Both the position numbers and the translations under genes were made by a program. From positions 4,278,001 to 4,342,000 of the forward strand of contig CAVNZM010000010.1 of assembly GCA_963693365.1 (NCBI GenBank): 64,000 nucleotides of DNA, given 5' to 3'. Shown here in pieces: positions 1 through 12,523 of this stretch. This DNA comes from Amoebidium appalachense. Its lineage: Eukaryota > Ichthyosporea. A model generated the notes under the pieces. That model made no database searches. It saw only the letters and a list, made by a program, of their open reading frames with translations, and was not told where the DNA came from. Position 1 is the stretch's first letter, and every line of letters begins with the position of its first letter.

Positions 1-51
1 CCTGATCCTGGTTGTTTTTGAAAGTCTTTTTTAATCGTTATCATCCAGTAA

Positions 52-97
<46 letters not shown>

Positions 98-202
98 ACC
101 ACCACCACCACCATCCCTCTCCCCTGCAGCCCCCTCTGCTTTGTCAACTCGAGAACAGGCCCTATTTGCTTTTCCATCTTTTCTTTTCTTTTTCTTTCTT
201 TT

Positions 203-249
<47 letters not shown>

Positions 250-499
250 AGAAACACCCCACAAGGGGGCTTTTCGTCTTGGATGTTGACAGTTCACCTT
301 GTTCCATTCATTCCCCCCCCCCCCCCCCCACTCCCCCCCCCCCCCCCCTCCGCCTGACACTGCCCCCCTCCCTCCCCCCCCCCCCCCTCCCCTCATTTTG
401 TTTCCCGTCCCTCCTCCTCTTTGTATCTCTTGAAGATCTAACGAATTCTTCCTCTCTCTCTCCCCCCCCCCCCCCCCCCCCCCTACCGCTCCCTGACCG

Positions 500-538
<39 letters not shown>

Positions 539-598
539 CCACACACACACACACACACAAAAATAAAAATAAAATAAAATATAAAAAAAATTCGACAG
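1..598. repeat. Low-complexity DNA, probably helicase intron
   Basis: The stretch alternates poly-C (about 55-95 and many shorter runs to 535), a T run followed by a long G run (about 190-248) and a short (CA)n at 541-558. It ends in an acceptor-like TTCGACAG directly before the helicase exon at 599, so at least the right part is intronic. I see no convincing exon in it. Confidence 0.7.
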
Positions 599-870
599 GT
601 TGGGCCGTATGCACTGTTGCTGTTTGGTGGGGAGGTATCAGTGGACCACGAGAAGCAGCGCCTGACCGTGGATGGCTGGATCAAGCTCGATGCTGCTGCG
701 AGAATCGGAGGTATATAAAGACACTACCCCCTCCTCCCTCCCCCCCCCCCCCCCCCCCCTCCCCCTCAAAACCTCCTCCCTTCGCGCACGCCCCCCCCCC
801 CTCCCCCCACCCCCCGGCGCCCTGGAGAAAGACAGCGAGAGAGTGAGGGGCGAGAGAGGGACAAGCACAG

Positions 871-929
<59 letters not shown>

Positions 930-953
930 CGCGTGCGCGTGCGCGCACCCCCT

Positions 954-1003
<50 letters not shown>

Positions 1004-1179
1004 ATACACACAATTCTAACACATCTTTATTGGGGGGATCCGCAGTTCTTGCCAACGAATTGCGGAAGCGTCTAGACAGTCTCTTGGAGGCCAAAATCCA
1101 CAACCCAAATATGGACATGGCGCAAAGCCCGGTGGTGGAAGCCATAGTTAGGCTCCTGACTACAGATGGCCTAATGTGA
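599..1179 (+). CDS. DEAH/DExH-box RNA helicase, C-terminal two exons
   Basis: These are the last two coding exons, 599-710 and 1046-1179, of a superfamily 2 ATP-dependent RNA helicase. The first encodes VGPYALLLFGGEVSV and then VDGWIKLDAAARIG. The second encodes VLANELRKRLDSLLEAKI and ends at TGA 1177-1179. Together they match the C-terminal OB-fold and tail of the DHX36/DHX57/DHX30-type helicases, which carry the same SPYxLLLFGG and LRKxLDxLLxxKI motifs. The intron 711-1045 is phase 1 with GT-AG ends and holds poly-C and (CA)n. The RecA-like motor domains lie left of the window, so the exact paralogue cannot be named. The family unwinds RNA or RNP structures, including G-quadruplexes in DHX36. 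The identification as a helicase of this subgroup is strong. Confidence 0.92.
860..1016. repeat. (CA)n and poly-C in helicase intron
   Basis: A (CA)n run fills about 871-927, followed by alternating GC/GT dinucleotides, a poly-C run of about 34 nt and another short (CA)n to about 1012. It lies wholly inside the last helicase intron. Confidence 0.9.
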
Positions 1180-1235
1180 TTGGCCGCAAAAAGTGGGCAC
1201 GTGCAATGATTGGCTGAATGTCATGGTCACGGTCG

Positions 1236-1268
<33 letters not shown>

Positions 1269-2075
1269 GGCTGGGTGTGTACTGGGTGGCTTCTCTTCGT
1301 ATACACGCATGAATGAAGCAATCGACACGAGATAACTTGGAAGGAAACTTTTTTTGTTTTTTTTTTTGTTTTTTTACCCCCTCCACTTTAAGCCTGATGC
1401 TGCCAGGCCCTAGGTGCCTCCGGGGGCGCGCGGGGGGGGGGGGGGGGGGGGGGAGGGGGGGGATATGACAAAGAATGTTACGGGAGCCTAGTGAATACTG
1501 TTTGTGGCACGGCTGTGAAATGGGATGAATGGCTGGGAGTTTCTTTTTCCGCAATAGTTGGGTAGGATCGAAGTGTTTGTCCTCGAATATTAGTGGTGTG
1601 TGCTGACGGTGAATTTTTTTTTGTCACGGATCATGTGGGGAATGAGTCATCGATAGTCAATGTTACGTTATTTGAATGGCATGTGACAATCTATTGAATT
1701 TGAGGAATATTCCTACTTTTTTATTGTTTTATGAAAACTGTCTTTTTTTGCGCGCAAAAACTTCCCGCCCAAATTTCTATATTTGGCTGATTGTGCGATC
1801 GCGCGAAAATAATTGGTCCATACATAATTTTTTTGATTTTGCGATATTCCTATTTTTTTTATATTGTTTATAATTATTCATCGAAACGTTACTCGGTTGG
1901 GAATGATAGACAACAGCAAATAAAATGAATCGGGCTATGTGTAATGCATGGCCAGCACAAACATCACTGTAAACCTCCTATGTCTACGCTTGCTGTATGT
2001 AGACATCCACCATGGCACACATGCACCGCACACACGCACACACGCACAGTCTCTCTCTCACTCACACACACACAC

Positions 2076-2137
<62 letters not shown>

Positions 2138-2920
2138 ACACACGCACACACACACACAGACACACACATACACATACACGCACACACACACACACGTACA
2201 CACGCGCACACACACACACGTGCACATTGTTAAATTATTCATCGACGAGGCCACAGACAACTAACAGTTAAGGCCCAGTCCTCTAAAAAGGAATAGAACA
2301 TCATAACCCACCTTCCACTCAAGAACTGCATCTTCTTCTTTCATCTGAGCCGCAAACATATATGTATTAAGCATAGGCAAAATATGAACCATAGTACTCG
2401 AATTCCGGATCCGATCCCACAATCACCACCAAAATAGGTACTGTATTGATACTCAAATTACTCAAATGCCAAGACGGTGCCCGACTGGTGACCTCTCATT
2501 GGCTAAACCAAACTGCAACTGTTTGCAGTAAATCCGTGCTGGCAGCCGTGTGGCTCCAATCACAACGTCTAAAACTGCCAATTTTCCTTGCTCACCCATC
2601 ATCATGCACAGCTTAATGAACTTTAACATGAGTCCCCATGATCAAAGCCTTCACCACTACTCTCAAATTCACACCCACACGTGTACACAACCTCCGTTCT
2701 GCTTTGATAATTGAAATTGAGCTTATCCTGTGGGTAAACCGATCGCGAACTGTGACTCAATAAAAAGACATGTTAACTCCGTTAAGGGACGATCATGATA
2801 CAATTGGCTTTCTGTAACGATACCAGCAAGAGAGTGTACCGTGCGAACGTGCGGTTGGATGGAGGCTTGCACGTGCAGACTGTGTCTATTAGAAAAGGGT
2901 GGCTGAAGGGTGCAACTTTT
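1180..2920. other. Helicase 3' flank, no gene seen
   Basis: This is moderately AT-rich sequence with a 25-nt or longer T run near 1239-1268, a G run near 1433-1453 and a candidate AATAAA at 1919-1924. A compound (CA)/(CT)/(CA) microsatellite lies at about 2016-2222. From 2225 to 2920 the sequence is complex and unique-looking, but I find no exon or RNA gene in it. Confidence 0.6.
2016..2222. repeat. Compound (CA)n-(CT)n-(CA)n microsatellite
   Basis: A short CA-rich start leads into a (CT)n block of about 55 nt at 2080-2134, followed by CACA/CACG repeats. The open frames across it encode only Thr-His or Ser-Leu dipeptide repeats and are not genes. Confidence 0.92.
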
Positions 2921-3053
2921 AAAGGGTGTTTCTTGTAGGTTTCCGGGTCAGGTCAGACTCAGTTCGGAACAGTTCTCTGCGATTTGGTTGGCATGGTGTG
3001 CACCTGCTTGACCCGGAAGGCCCCATAAATTTGGCCTACAAGAAACCCCCTTT
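2921..3053. repeat. Imperfect inverted repeat (fold-back)
   Basis: The left arm (2921-2952) contains TTTCTTGTAGG and TTCCGGGTCA. The right arm (about 3007-3053) contains their reverse complements TGACCCGGAA and CCTACAAGAAA, with about 14 extra bases between the two matching blocks. The loop is about 55 nt. This could be a small non-autonomous element or a structured transcript segment; no transposase is nearby. Confidence 0.7.
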
Positions 3054-3206
3054 GAATGTATGCAAGTATATGCAACTTGGGGGTGACGTATGCGTGACCG
3101 CTCTGTAACTACCCTGGACCGTTTGTATTCATGATGCACAGAGAACATGAACCAAAGTTTTCAAATTACAGTTACTATGTGGGCATGTCACGTTTACCTT
3201 CCTCAT

Positions 3207-3237
<31 letters not shown>

Positions 3238-3278
3238 CCCCCCCCCCCCCCCCCCAACCACCACCACCACCACCCACC

Positions 3279-3377
<99 letters not shown>

Positions 3378-3598
3378 CTACCTCCCCCCCCCCCCCCCCC
3401 CCCCCCCTCTCGCGCACAGCGCAAAACTAAGTACTGTCTCACGGCAGTAGTACTGTACATGCCCGCTTCTTGCCATACGTAAGCTTGGACACAAGCCCGA
3501 GGATATGGCAATCAGGAGTTGCGTTAACGAGACAGCACATCCGGCAACTCCTCGGGCTATCGAATTACTGGGTGAGTGGGTGGGTGGTATTTTTTTTT

Positions 3599-3661
<63 letters not shown>

Positions 3662-3931
3662 GTATGGTTCCAGCGACCACACGAGGCGCCAAGCCTATGG
3701 TTGTAAGGGAGCCGGGGAACCTGGTGGCAACACAGGTGGTGGTGGTATTAATTTAACATGTGTGCCACAACGGTGAGGTTGAGGGGAAGGGTTGGAGGGG
3801 AGGGGGAGGGGGGAGGGGGAGGAGGGGGGGGGGGGGGGGGGAGGAGAGGGGAGGGGCAGGCTGAATAAAGCATTCTCTTTCTCTTTTCCTTCCCTTAAGT
3901 TTTTCGTTTTTTTCCTCGTTATTTTTTTATT

Positions 3932-3969
<38 letters not shown>

Positions 3970-5057
3970 TGCGTGTGCGCAGCGCACACACACGCATGTG
4001 TGACTTTCGGTTCGGAGAGCTCATACATCCATACAGGAAAAGCTTCTAGATTCAGACAGCTCTTAGGGTGAAAAAATGTGAAGTTAAACTGTTTAAAACA
4101 TACTAATATAGCCAATCGAATCCCCTCTGTTATTTTACTCGTGTGGCGGCCAGTTGACTGCCTCGGTGGCACCAGTAGGCGCCCTAATTTAGTAGCTAAA
4201 GTAGCTAAAGTACCAGTTTCGTCGGTCTCAAGACTCTAGAAGACGGGTTTTTTATGAGGGATATCAACCATCTCTGGAGGTCCCCTTTTGGAAGAAAGCA
4301 GAATACTAAGTTGAAATACAACTTTAAAAAGGCTTCGTATGGTTCGATTTGGTTATTCGTTTGCGACCCATAATCATCCAAAGAAACGTGTTTTTTTTTT
4401 TTTTAAGGCTTCGAGCCAGAATCGTGGCGGTTGGGTGACCACCCAAAGTCATGTGCACCGTGCTTTTTAATGCCCGTGCACTCTTCGAGCGCCAGGCGCA
4501 AACACTGCTGGAGGGTAACTCACCAAAAATGTTAGCGCAATCAATCAGCTCCCCCCCCCCCCCCCCCCCTCCCCCCCCCCCCCCCTCCTCCCCCACGCAC
4601 GCTGCCACTACCACCACCATCACCAGCACATGGTGGACCCATCTCCACTTCTGTTTTTGATTATTGGGATCGGTTTCGTAAAATACCAAAAACTAAAGAA
4701 TTTAGAGGCATATGCATCATGAGAATAAAAATAGCTGCACCAGATACCATTTTGCTCAGTTCCTGCCGCGCCAGATGGGTTGGCGTGGGCAAGAGAGGTG
4801 ATGATGGAAGTGTTGGTGCGTGTCACGGGAGGGGGGAGGGGCAAAAGGAGGAAGGGGGGATGGCAGTTATAATATCTTTTTTCCGTTTCTTCCTTCCTTA
4901 ATTCTCTTTCTTTTCTTCAACGTTTTCTTTAGTGTTTCCATAATTTATGAAACTCTCTGCGTGAGTAACAGTGTGTGTGTTTGTGTGTGTATGTGTCACG
5001 GTTATGTCTGCGGGTGTGAGTGTGTGCTATGTGTGTGTGCGTGTACGTATATGTAAC

Positions 5058-5129
<72 letters not shown>

Positions 5130-5750
5130 TGTGTGTGTGTTGTGGGTGGGTGGGGGTGGGGAAAGGGGTTGGGTGAGGTGGGGTGGGGTGGGGGGAGGGG
5201 GGGGGGGAAGGGGGGGGCGGGGGGCGAGGGGAGGGGGAGGGGACGGGACTCAGGGGGTTTGTGGGTGGGTGGGTAGTTAAGGAAGGGAAATGTGTGTTAC
5301 GGTGTTTTTATTTTTTTTTTGTTTATTTGTTTTTTTTGTTTTTTTTGGGGGGGGGGGGGGGGGGGGGGGGGAAGGGAGGAGGGGGGGGGGGGGGGGGGGG
5401 GATGTGGCACAGACCCACCAGACAGGGTGCCCCACCGTGTCCCCACCCCCCCTCGGGCCCCCGCTTCCCAGAGCCTCCCCCGCCCACGAAAAGTTCATCA
5501 GGCCTCGCACCAGGGGGAGGGGGGGGAGGGGGGGGGGGGGGGGGACTGGGGTGCAAACGAGGGTGGAACCCACACATCCCCGGCGGCCATGCACACACAC
5601 ATTCGCACACGCACACGCAAGCGCGTGCACATACCCACATACGACGCACACACACACACAAGCATGCATGCACGCAAACGTGCGGACGGACGTACACAAG
5701 CACACACGCGCGCATGCACGCATGTGCGCGCGCACACACACGGTCACACG

Positions 5751-5801
<51 letters not shown>

Positions 5802-6276
5802 TGTGACACACACATACACGCGTGCGCGCCGTGCACACACACACAGTGTGCGTGTACACACACAAACCATGAGTACGAAGGCCGCCGGTACACGTTGTTC
5901 TAACCAAGTCAACTAGGGGCACCCCCGTTAGGTGTTAGGCACTTTAGAACGGAATGAATTGCATGTGGAAATATTGATGTAAACACTTTTAACCTATTAG
6001 AGTGGGCCCGGGATACGGTGGTGTATGAGATATTTGTAGGGAGGCCCCCACCCTTCCGGGGGGGGGGGGGGGGGGGGGAGAGGAGGTGGGGGGAGGGGGG
6101 GGGGGGGGGAGGGGGGGGGGGAGTACACGCATCGGCATGCAGGCACAGTATCGCCGGATAATATGGCATCATTGCTCATTGGTCCCGCCCCCACTGACCT
6201 GACTCGGAGAAGGGAGGGGCCACCACTTGCAAGCCTTCAGGCATAGGGGGATTGGATTAGATTATGTAGCCTCCCC

Positions 6277-6311
<35 letters not shown>

Positions 6312-6669
6312 ACCTCCCAAGCTTCAAATCCAAAATACTTCTAGACCTCATGATCAATGGGCAAATCATGTGGCGCAAAGAGTTAAATACTTCAAGACGT
6401 TTTTTTCCTCGCATCATATGATTGGGCCACAAGAAGGAGGGGCATGTCTATAATTGTAATATTCGTTCCGCAGCCCCCGGATTCCCTTTTTTAGGGGAAA
6501 AAAGTGACCATACATATGTCGGGAAGATGATATACATCGAGGGTTTCTTAACTCTATGAAGAATGCCAAATGAGCCAAAGAGAAAAATTAATCCATAGGT
6601 TATCCTTTTTTAAGGAAAAAAAAAGAAGATGGGCTCCTCCCGGAACACTCGGTTTCAGCTTGTGTGTAC

Positions 6670-6708
<39 letters not shown>

Positions 6709-7277
6709 TGTGAGTGAGCGTGCAAGTGTTAAAAGTTTCCTGGTTGTTGTGTGCCTGGTGTTTCTCAAGCCAATCAATACCTCTAATAAACAGATCATAA
6801 TCACATGTGATTTAAATAATTTAATATAGATGTTGTAATTATCGGGCATATATAGATTTAGCTGATATAATAAACGGCTCACTCAAGTGCATGTGGACGC
6901 GAATAGCAGATGAGCACGTGATAGAAGGAAGCCCTACGCCAAACATGCAACAGTCCACTTGCCTTTCACATCACGTACGTGCGAGTGCGCCCCACGTGGC
7001 CACAGTACACATTCCATAAATTCCTTTCTGTTATCAAATTTGAGAAAACTCTAGGGCCTTATGAAAATATCCTGTTTTTCGCCCTGAGTATCAACCTGGA
7101 TATACCACGAAAATATCGCAAAGGCCCCAGATTATCCCGTTTTTTTTTTTTTTCGCGAATGCCCTGAGTATCATCTGAGTATCATCTCAACATATCCTGA
7201 GTATCATCTGAGTATCATCTCAACAAGTATCCCGAAAACCTCCCTGAATATCAAAAGATATATCAAAAGTATCCTGT
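3054..7277. repeat. Intergenic simple-repeat field
   Basis: No exon is recognisable. The main contents are poly-C/(CA)n/poly-C at about 3208-3407, a T run and a G run of about 50 nt at 3591-3660, (GT)n at about 3935-3967 and 5059-5140, a T/G tract at about 5310-5402, (CA)n at about 5750-5800, G runs at about 6059-6120, poly-C at about 6279-6310 and (GT)n at about 6675-6704. A 30-bp unit is duplicated at 7163-7192 and 7197-7226 in a stretch otherwise rich in GAGTATC motifs. Confidence 0.7.
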
Positions 7278-7373
7278 TTGTGCCCTGATTATCAGGCCCA
7301 AGTATCCAGTCCAGACAACTTACTGACTAAGTTGATCACCCGGATATCTAAGGCGAAGACACGTGTGCGCACG

Positions 7374-7464
<91 letters not shown>
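7374..7464. repeat. (TG)n microsatellite
   Basis: About 45 TG units lie directly before the degraded transposon-like ORF. Confidence 0.95.
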
Positions 7465-7469
<5 letters not shown>

Positions 7470-8879
7470 GGGCGGCTTTTTCGTCTGCATCTTGCGTGCC
7501 CGTTCGATGGTTGCACCCTTGGGCAAATTGGCCGTCTGGGAGGCGAACAACGTGTTGAGTTGGGCCCCTGGATTGTGGACGACATGGAGGCACTGGCCCT
7601 GATGCTGTACGGCCATCACCTCGACCCCCAGTGGGTACCCGTGGGCTGCTACAAGCTACCGGAGGAGTACTTCAACGTTGCCCCCCTCTCCTGTGTGGCC
7701 AATGCCCCGGCGCAGGAGCCAGTTGCGGTGCCCGCACCCCCACCTCCGTCTGATAACAACGAGCCTGCAGCCATTGGCGTGATGGGCGGGCCAGAGGACT
7801 GTGAGGTCGAGGAGGGTGACGGTGCTGCCATGGGGGGGGGGCAACCAGGTGGCGTGTGGTGCACCACAGCCTGACCCTGCACTGAGGGGCGACTACAAGT
7901 TCCTGGCGCAGAAGCAACATGTGGCCATCCCCTTCCTTCCGGTGCTTACCCCTCAGGAGCGCAAGCTATTCAGCACGCTGCTCCTAGGCACCTACAAGGC
8001 ACATGCAAATCCAACGGCCAGCTGTTCGAGGCTTTGGCCCAAGACTTCAACAAGGCTGCCTCTGTGGCTGGGGGCATCTACATGAAGGATGCGGCCTACA
8101 TCAAGAAGCATTTCGACAAGTGGAAGACCTGGCAGACGGCACATGCACAGCGCTCCACACACTAGGGCCTGGCAGATCACCGCAAGCGTATGCGCGAGGA
8201 GAGGGCAGACGCTGTGCCAGCAACCATACGGCCTGCCCCCCTGCCACCCCTCCCTGTTCCAGACGGTGTCGATGCAGAGGCGCAGCGCGAGCGGCCCTTG
8301 CCCATGCGTGTGGGCAAGAAGCATCGCGATATTGGGCCTGAGGGGCCCCTGCAGATGGATTTGCCGGTGCCCCCTCCTATACAGCCACCCCAGAGAGCCC
8401 CCAAGACCTGCAAGAGGTGTGGCCGCCAGGGCAAGGGCTGTCCCGGCTCCAATCGGGCCAAGAGCTGCCCACGTTGGGTTGCAGCCAATAAGGATGCCAT
8501 GCCACCAGCACCCCCGCTTGACATGCAGCAGGGCCATGTGCTGCACATGCCCCCTGCACCCCATCCAGGCCCGCACCACCCACATGGCTGGCCCCCACCG
8601 TGGGGCATCATGCCGCCTCAGCCCGGCCCTGCCTTCCCCATGCCTGGGCTACTGCCGCAGCACGGTCCCCATCCTTACTTGGGCCATGTGGGCCAGCCCT
8701 CGGCTGGTGGGCAGTTCCCACCCCCTTCTCGTGCATCTGCTGTGCTGGGCCTGCCGTTGCCACCTGCTGGAGAGACGCAGCTGCAATGGCACGATCGAGA
8801 GCAAAGTAGTCGTTGCCGCAAGTCTGGAGGCAGCCAATCAGGATCTCAGAGTAGTCAGAGTAGCCAAACAAGTGTCTAA
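7470..8879 (+). pseudogene. Decayed transposon-like ORF with CxxC zinc-knuckle
   Basis: A GC-rich, clearly protein-like reading frame runs through three segments. Frame 3 runs to 7874; frame 1 follows a G run near 7831-7840; frame 3 resumes from about 8003. A TAG interrupts it at 8163-8165, and the last segment runs to a stop at 8877-8879. Parts seen in order: a conserved-looking stretch with LGPWIVDDMEALALMLYG; FLPVLTPQERKLFSTLLLGTY; FEALAQDFNKAASVAGGIY followed by IKKHFDKWKTW; then a C-x2-C-x6-C-x8-C motif (CKRCGRQGKGC, with the last Cys in AKSCPRW); and a Pro-rich and then Gln/Ser-rich tail. The layout resembles accessory or C-terminal regions of DNA-transposon or recombinase ORFs. I do not recognise a catalytic core, so the family is unassigned. 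Two frame changes and a nonsense codon argue that it is dead, or that indels lie in the G run. Confidence 0.5.
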
Positions 8880-8996
8880 TATTGGAATGTACACCAATGT
8901 AACGGATCTCATATGTGTTGTAGCGCTTCAAGTTATACCTGCTCTTCGTACAGTCATGTTAGGGGGGAGGGGGGGGGGGCGGGGGGCGGGGCGGGG

Positions 8997-9033
<37 letters not shown>

Positions 9034-9299
9034 CTAGCTTTCATTCCGAAGTTTGCTGTTAAGAATTATAATTTAGAATCTGAGTAACTGTTTGTTAGTA
9101 ATTCTTTGTGATCGAGAGTATGGTGTGTTAGACTACTAGTGTTACGAGGAAATGGGGTCCGGTGGAGGAGGAGGTGGTGTTCTGTGTGTGTGTGTGTACA
9201 CGTGCACGTATGTGTGTGGTTTTTTTGGGGGGGGGGGGGAGTGGTGGTGGTGGTGGTGGTTGGTGGTCACCGTGGTGGTGGTGTGTGTGTCTGGTGTGT

Positions 9300-9330
<31 letters not shown>

Positions 9331-10381
9331 GGAGGGGGGGGGGGGGATATAAAGAAAAACTGCTCGTGGGTCACTGTTTTTCGTCACTGTATTTGTAACT
9401 GGTCGCTCATATTTATATAACTACTTTAAGTACACGTGTTCATTATCATATACGATAGCCAAATATAGAATTTTTGGCGTCGAAGCTCTTGGAGCTAAAA
9501 AAAGCGGGAAAAAAAAGGGGAAATAATTTCTTGGCCCCAATATACCTTGCCATTTTTAGCGAATGTATTTTTTATTCATTAGTTCTAGTAATTCAGTGAG
9601 TGCACGTGCCTGCCTCAGGCTGATCATGACAATTGCAACACACCATATGCATTCCTACATGCATATGGATATCAACCAAAAGAAAACAGTCTCTACTGTG
9701 GTGGTCTCCTAAACCTTGTGCGGCATGCGCATACATGGTATTACAGTGACGCATGTGCATATTATTGTTCTGTACACCGGAGTGTGGTGCACGTGGCTGT
9801 TTTGTGCACACGTTACAATAGCAGCACGATCTCCCTAAACTCCATGTTTACAAATCCCTCACCCTGGCTCTGCCTTGTCGGTGCTCCAAAACACACACAC
9901 AAATCCCCCTAGACTCAGTGCCTGCACATGGTCGCATTCACGTGCAGGTCACGTGACACATGCAATGCCATACTAGTACTGCCGTCTAGAGCAACAACCA
10001 CGGCAGCATGTATACCGGCAGCACGAAATATACTTATCGGCAGCCCACTGAACTCGCCTATTTTCTTTTTTTCATGTATGACCCTGCTTTTTTGTGAAAT
10101 CACCCTTTTTGGCCTCCCGGTAGTGGATTTTGCAGGATTTGACGTCTTTGAGGTCCAAAAACCTCAAATTTTCCCTGGCAGGGCCGGGGAGGGAGAATTC
10201 AAAATTTGCCCGCTCCTGATATGGTACCCGGGCCCTTCGAACTGAGGTACAAAGGTGAGTCACGTGATCAGCCGCTCTCCGTATCGTTCGCGTCTCCTTG
10301 GAAAATAAGAGCTACCTCACAAGTTAGCAGGTCCCCCGCCAAAACTTTGCCTTGCACCTTGTACGCCAAACCACCACGGCA
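8880..10381. other. Intergenic DNA before BTB gene
   Basis: A G-rich tract (about 8960-9033) and a (GT)/(GGT)/poly-G block (about 9187-9346) come first. About 1 kb of complex sequence follows with no exon that I can support. It includes the presumptive promoter and 5' UTR of the BTB gene, with several CACGTG/TCACGTGA motifs (about 9941-9957 and 10259-10266). No TATA box is obvious. Confidence 0.55.
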
Positions 10382-10534
10382 ATGTCTGACTTCTATGTGT
10401 CGGCCAGCTGCTGTCGGCATCGCGAGCGCTATGGACGCTACTACGAAGAGGGCCGCCTGTGTGACGTAACGCTCCAGGCGGTGGCCCGCGACGGCACGTC
10501 ACGTGACTTCAACGTCCACCGCGTAGTCATGGTT

Positions 10535-10580
<46 letters not shown>

Positions 10581-10733
10581 CTCTCTCTCTCCTCCCTCCC
10601 CCTCCCCCCTCCCTCCTCCTCCTCCTCCTCAATAGAATGACCACCAACAATCCACCCTTCTTCTCAGACACCCTAAAAGAGCTGCGCACAGTTTTTCCAT
10701 CTGGCGGCTCTCACAATCCATGTTTGCCACCCC

Positions 10734-10770
<37 letters not shown>

Positions 10771-11275
10771 ACAGCCCCCTCTCCCACCACCCACCACCCT
10801 CCGTCCCTTCGTCCCTCCGTCCGTTTATCACTCCCTCTCCCCCTCACAGCTCCCCCCCTCCGTCCGTTTATCACTCCCTCTCCCCCTCACAGCTCCCCCC
10901 TTTCTCCCACCCGCCTACTCACCCACTATCTCTCCCAATCCCCGCCTCACCCTCTCTCATCATCGACATTCCTCCTTCACACACACACACGCACTCACAC
11001 ACACACCTCCCTCTCTCCTTCCATCTATCTCGCTCTCCCTCTCTCCTTCCCATTCTCTCTCTCTCCCTCTCTCTCCCCCTTCCTCCTTCCCTCTCTCTCT
11101 CTTTCTCTCTCTCCCGCCCTCCCTTCCTCCCTCCCTCCCTCCCTCCCTCCCTCTCTCCCCCCTCCCTCCCTCCCTCCCTCCCTCCCTCCCTCCCTCCCTC
11201 TCTCCCTCCCTCCCTCCCTCCCTCCCACCCACCCACCCTCCCACCCACCCTCCCCACCCCCTCTCTCTCTCTCTC

Positions 11276-11306
<31 letters not shown>

Positions 11307-12178
11307 GGCTCTCACTCTCTCACTCTCTGTTTCTCTCTCTAACTCTCTAGACTTGCTGAGTGTGTGTACACACGCGCAAGTGCCTGTGTGCTTCTGTCCT
11401 TCCTCCCATACTCTCATCGTTCTATTCCCCCATCTCTCTACCACGTACCTGTATGCATAACGTATCCACCGCATACACATCATGTGCACGTGCCCACGTC
11501 CACACAGACACACAAACACACACACACACGTACATTCTCATAAGTTCTCTCCCGTCTTCCCCATTTAAATTCTCTTCCTCTTGTACCCACGTGGGGACTC
11601 TCTCTCTTTCCTCTTCGAAATTTTTTGTTATAGCAAAATGCATGTTGCAACCCCCCTCCCTTACTCTTTGACAAACACAGAATTACGAATACATCCATCC
11701 CCCCCCCCCCCCCCCCCCAAAAAAAAAAAAGAAAAAAAAAAAAGGGAAAACCTCGTTTACCACCCCAAAAGACAAAAGCATGTCATGTTCATGTCCACGT
11801 TTTTACTCCGCTCCTCTATCATCCTCTCCTGTCCTACACATCTGCGTTCAAGAGCAGAGCCCCCCCCCTCCCCCCTCCCCCCGCGCGAGATTATCTCCAA
11901 CCTTGCCCTTCCCCCCTCCCCCGTTCCGTCCCTCCCTCCCTCCCTTCCTGCTTCCTCACATCCCCTCCCACCCCCCGCTCCCCTCCCCACACACATTCAC
12001 CCACAAACCCAAATCCCCCTACCTCAAACCGACCCCCCTCTCCCCCTTCCCTCTTCCTCCCCTCCCCCGCCTCTCCCTCACTCCCCAGCTCTCCACCTTC
12101 GGGCACGAACACGTGAATATCCCTATCTCCAGCAATTTGTGTTTTCTCTCGCGTTTCCCCCGTTTCCCCCCCCCCCCC

Positions 12179-12213
<35 letters not shown>

Positions 12214-12491
12214 CCCGCCCGATCGATCAGGCTTATGCAGCGTGTAAACTGCGGATGCCCCCCTGAATCTTGTTCTCTCCTTCTTTTGTTAGCACATATG
12301 TTTCGACCTGACCCCCATGTCATGCGCTCTCCCCCCGTTCTTCACCATGTCATGCTCATGCACACCCTCTCTGTAATGCATACAGCCGCACGTCTCTCAG
12401 TGTATCCGTCCCTCCCATTCTTTGCCCGCGTCCTATTTGTTTAAATTTGCCGGCTATGTATAACTGTGCCTGCACTTGGACGCGTAGTTGG

Positions 12492-12523
<32 letters not shown>

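Noticed and set aside
12-684. Long open frames of poly-Pro/poly-Gly at the left edge
   Set aside because: They are translations of poly-C/poly-G runs, open on both strands, with no domain content; the region is intronic.
8089-9087. 332-codon plus-strand ORF overlapping the transposon-like region
   Set aside because: It is a shadow frame of the frame-3 coding remnant; its composition is Cys/Pro/His-rich and it runs into a poly-G tract.
10637-10720. Exon-like frame reading NPPFFSDTLKELRTVFPSGG inside BTB intron 1
   Set aside because: It resembles a BTB fragment, but exon 1 joins exon 2 (13138) in phase 0 with a perfect BTB continuation, whereas this segment has no matching donor/acceptor phase.
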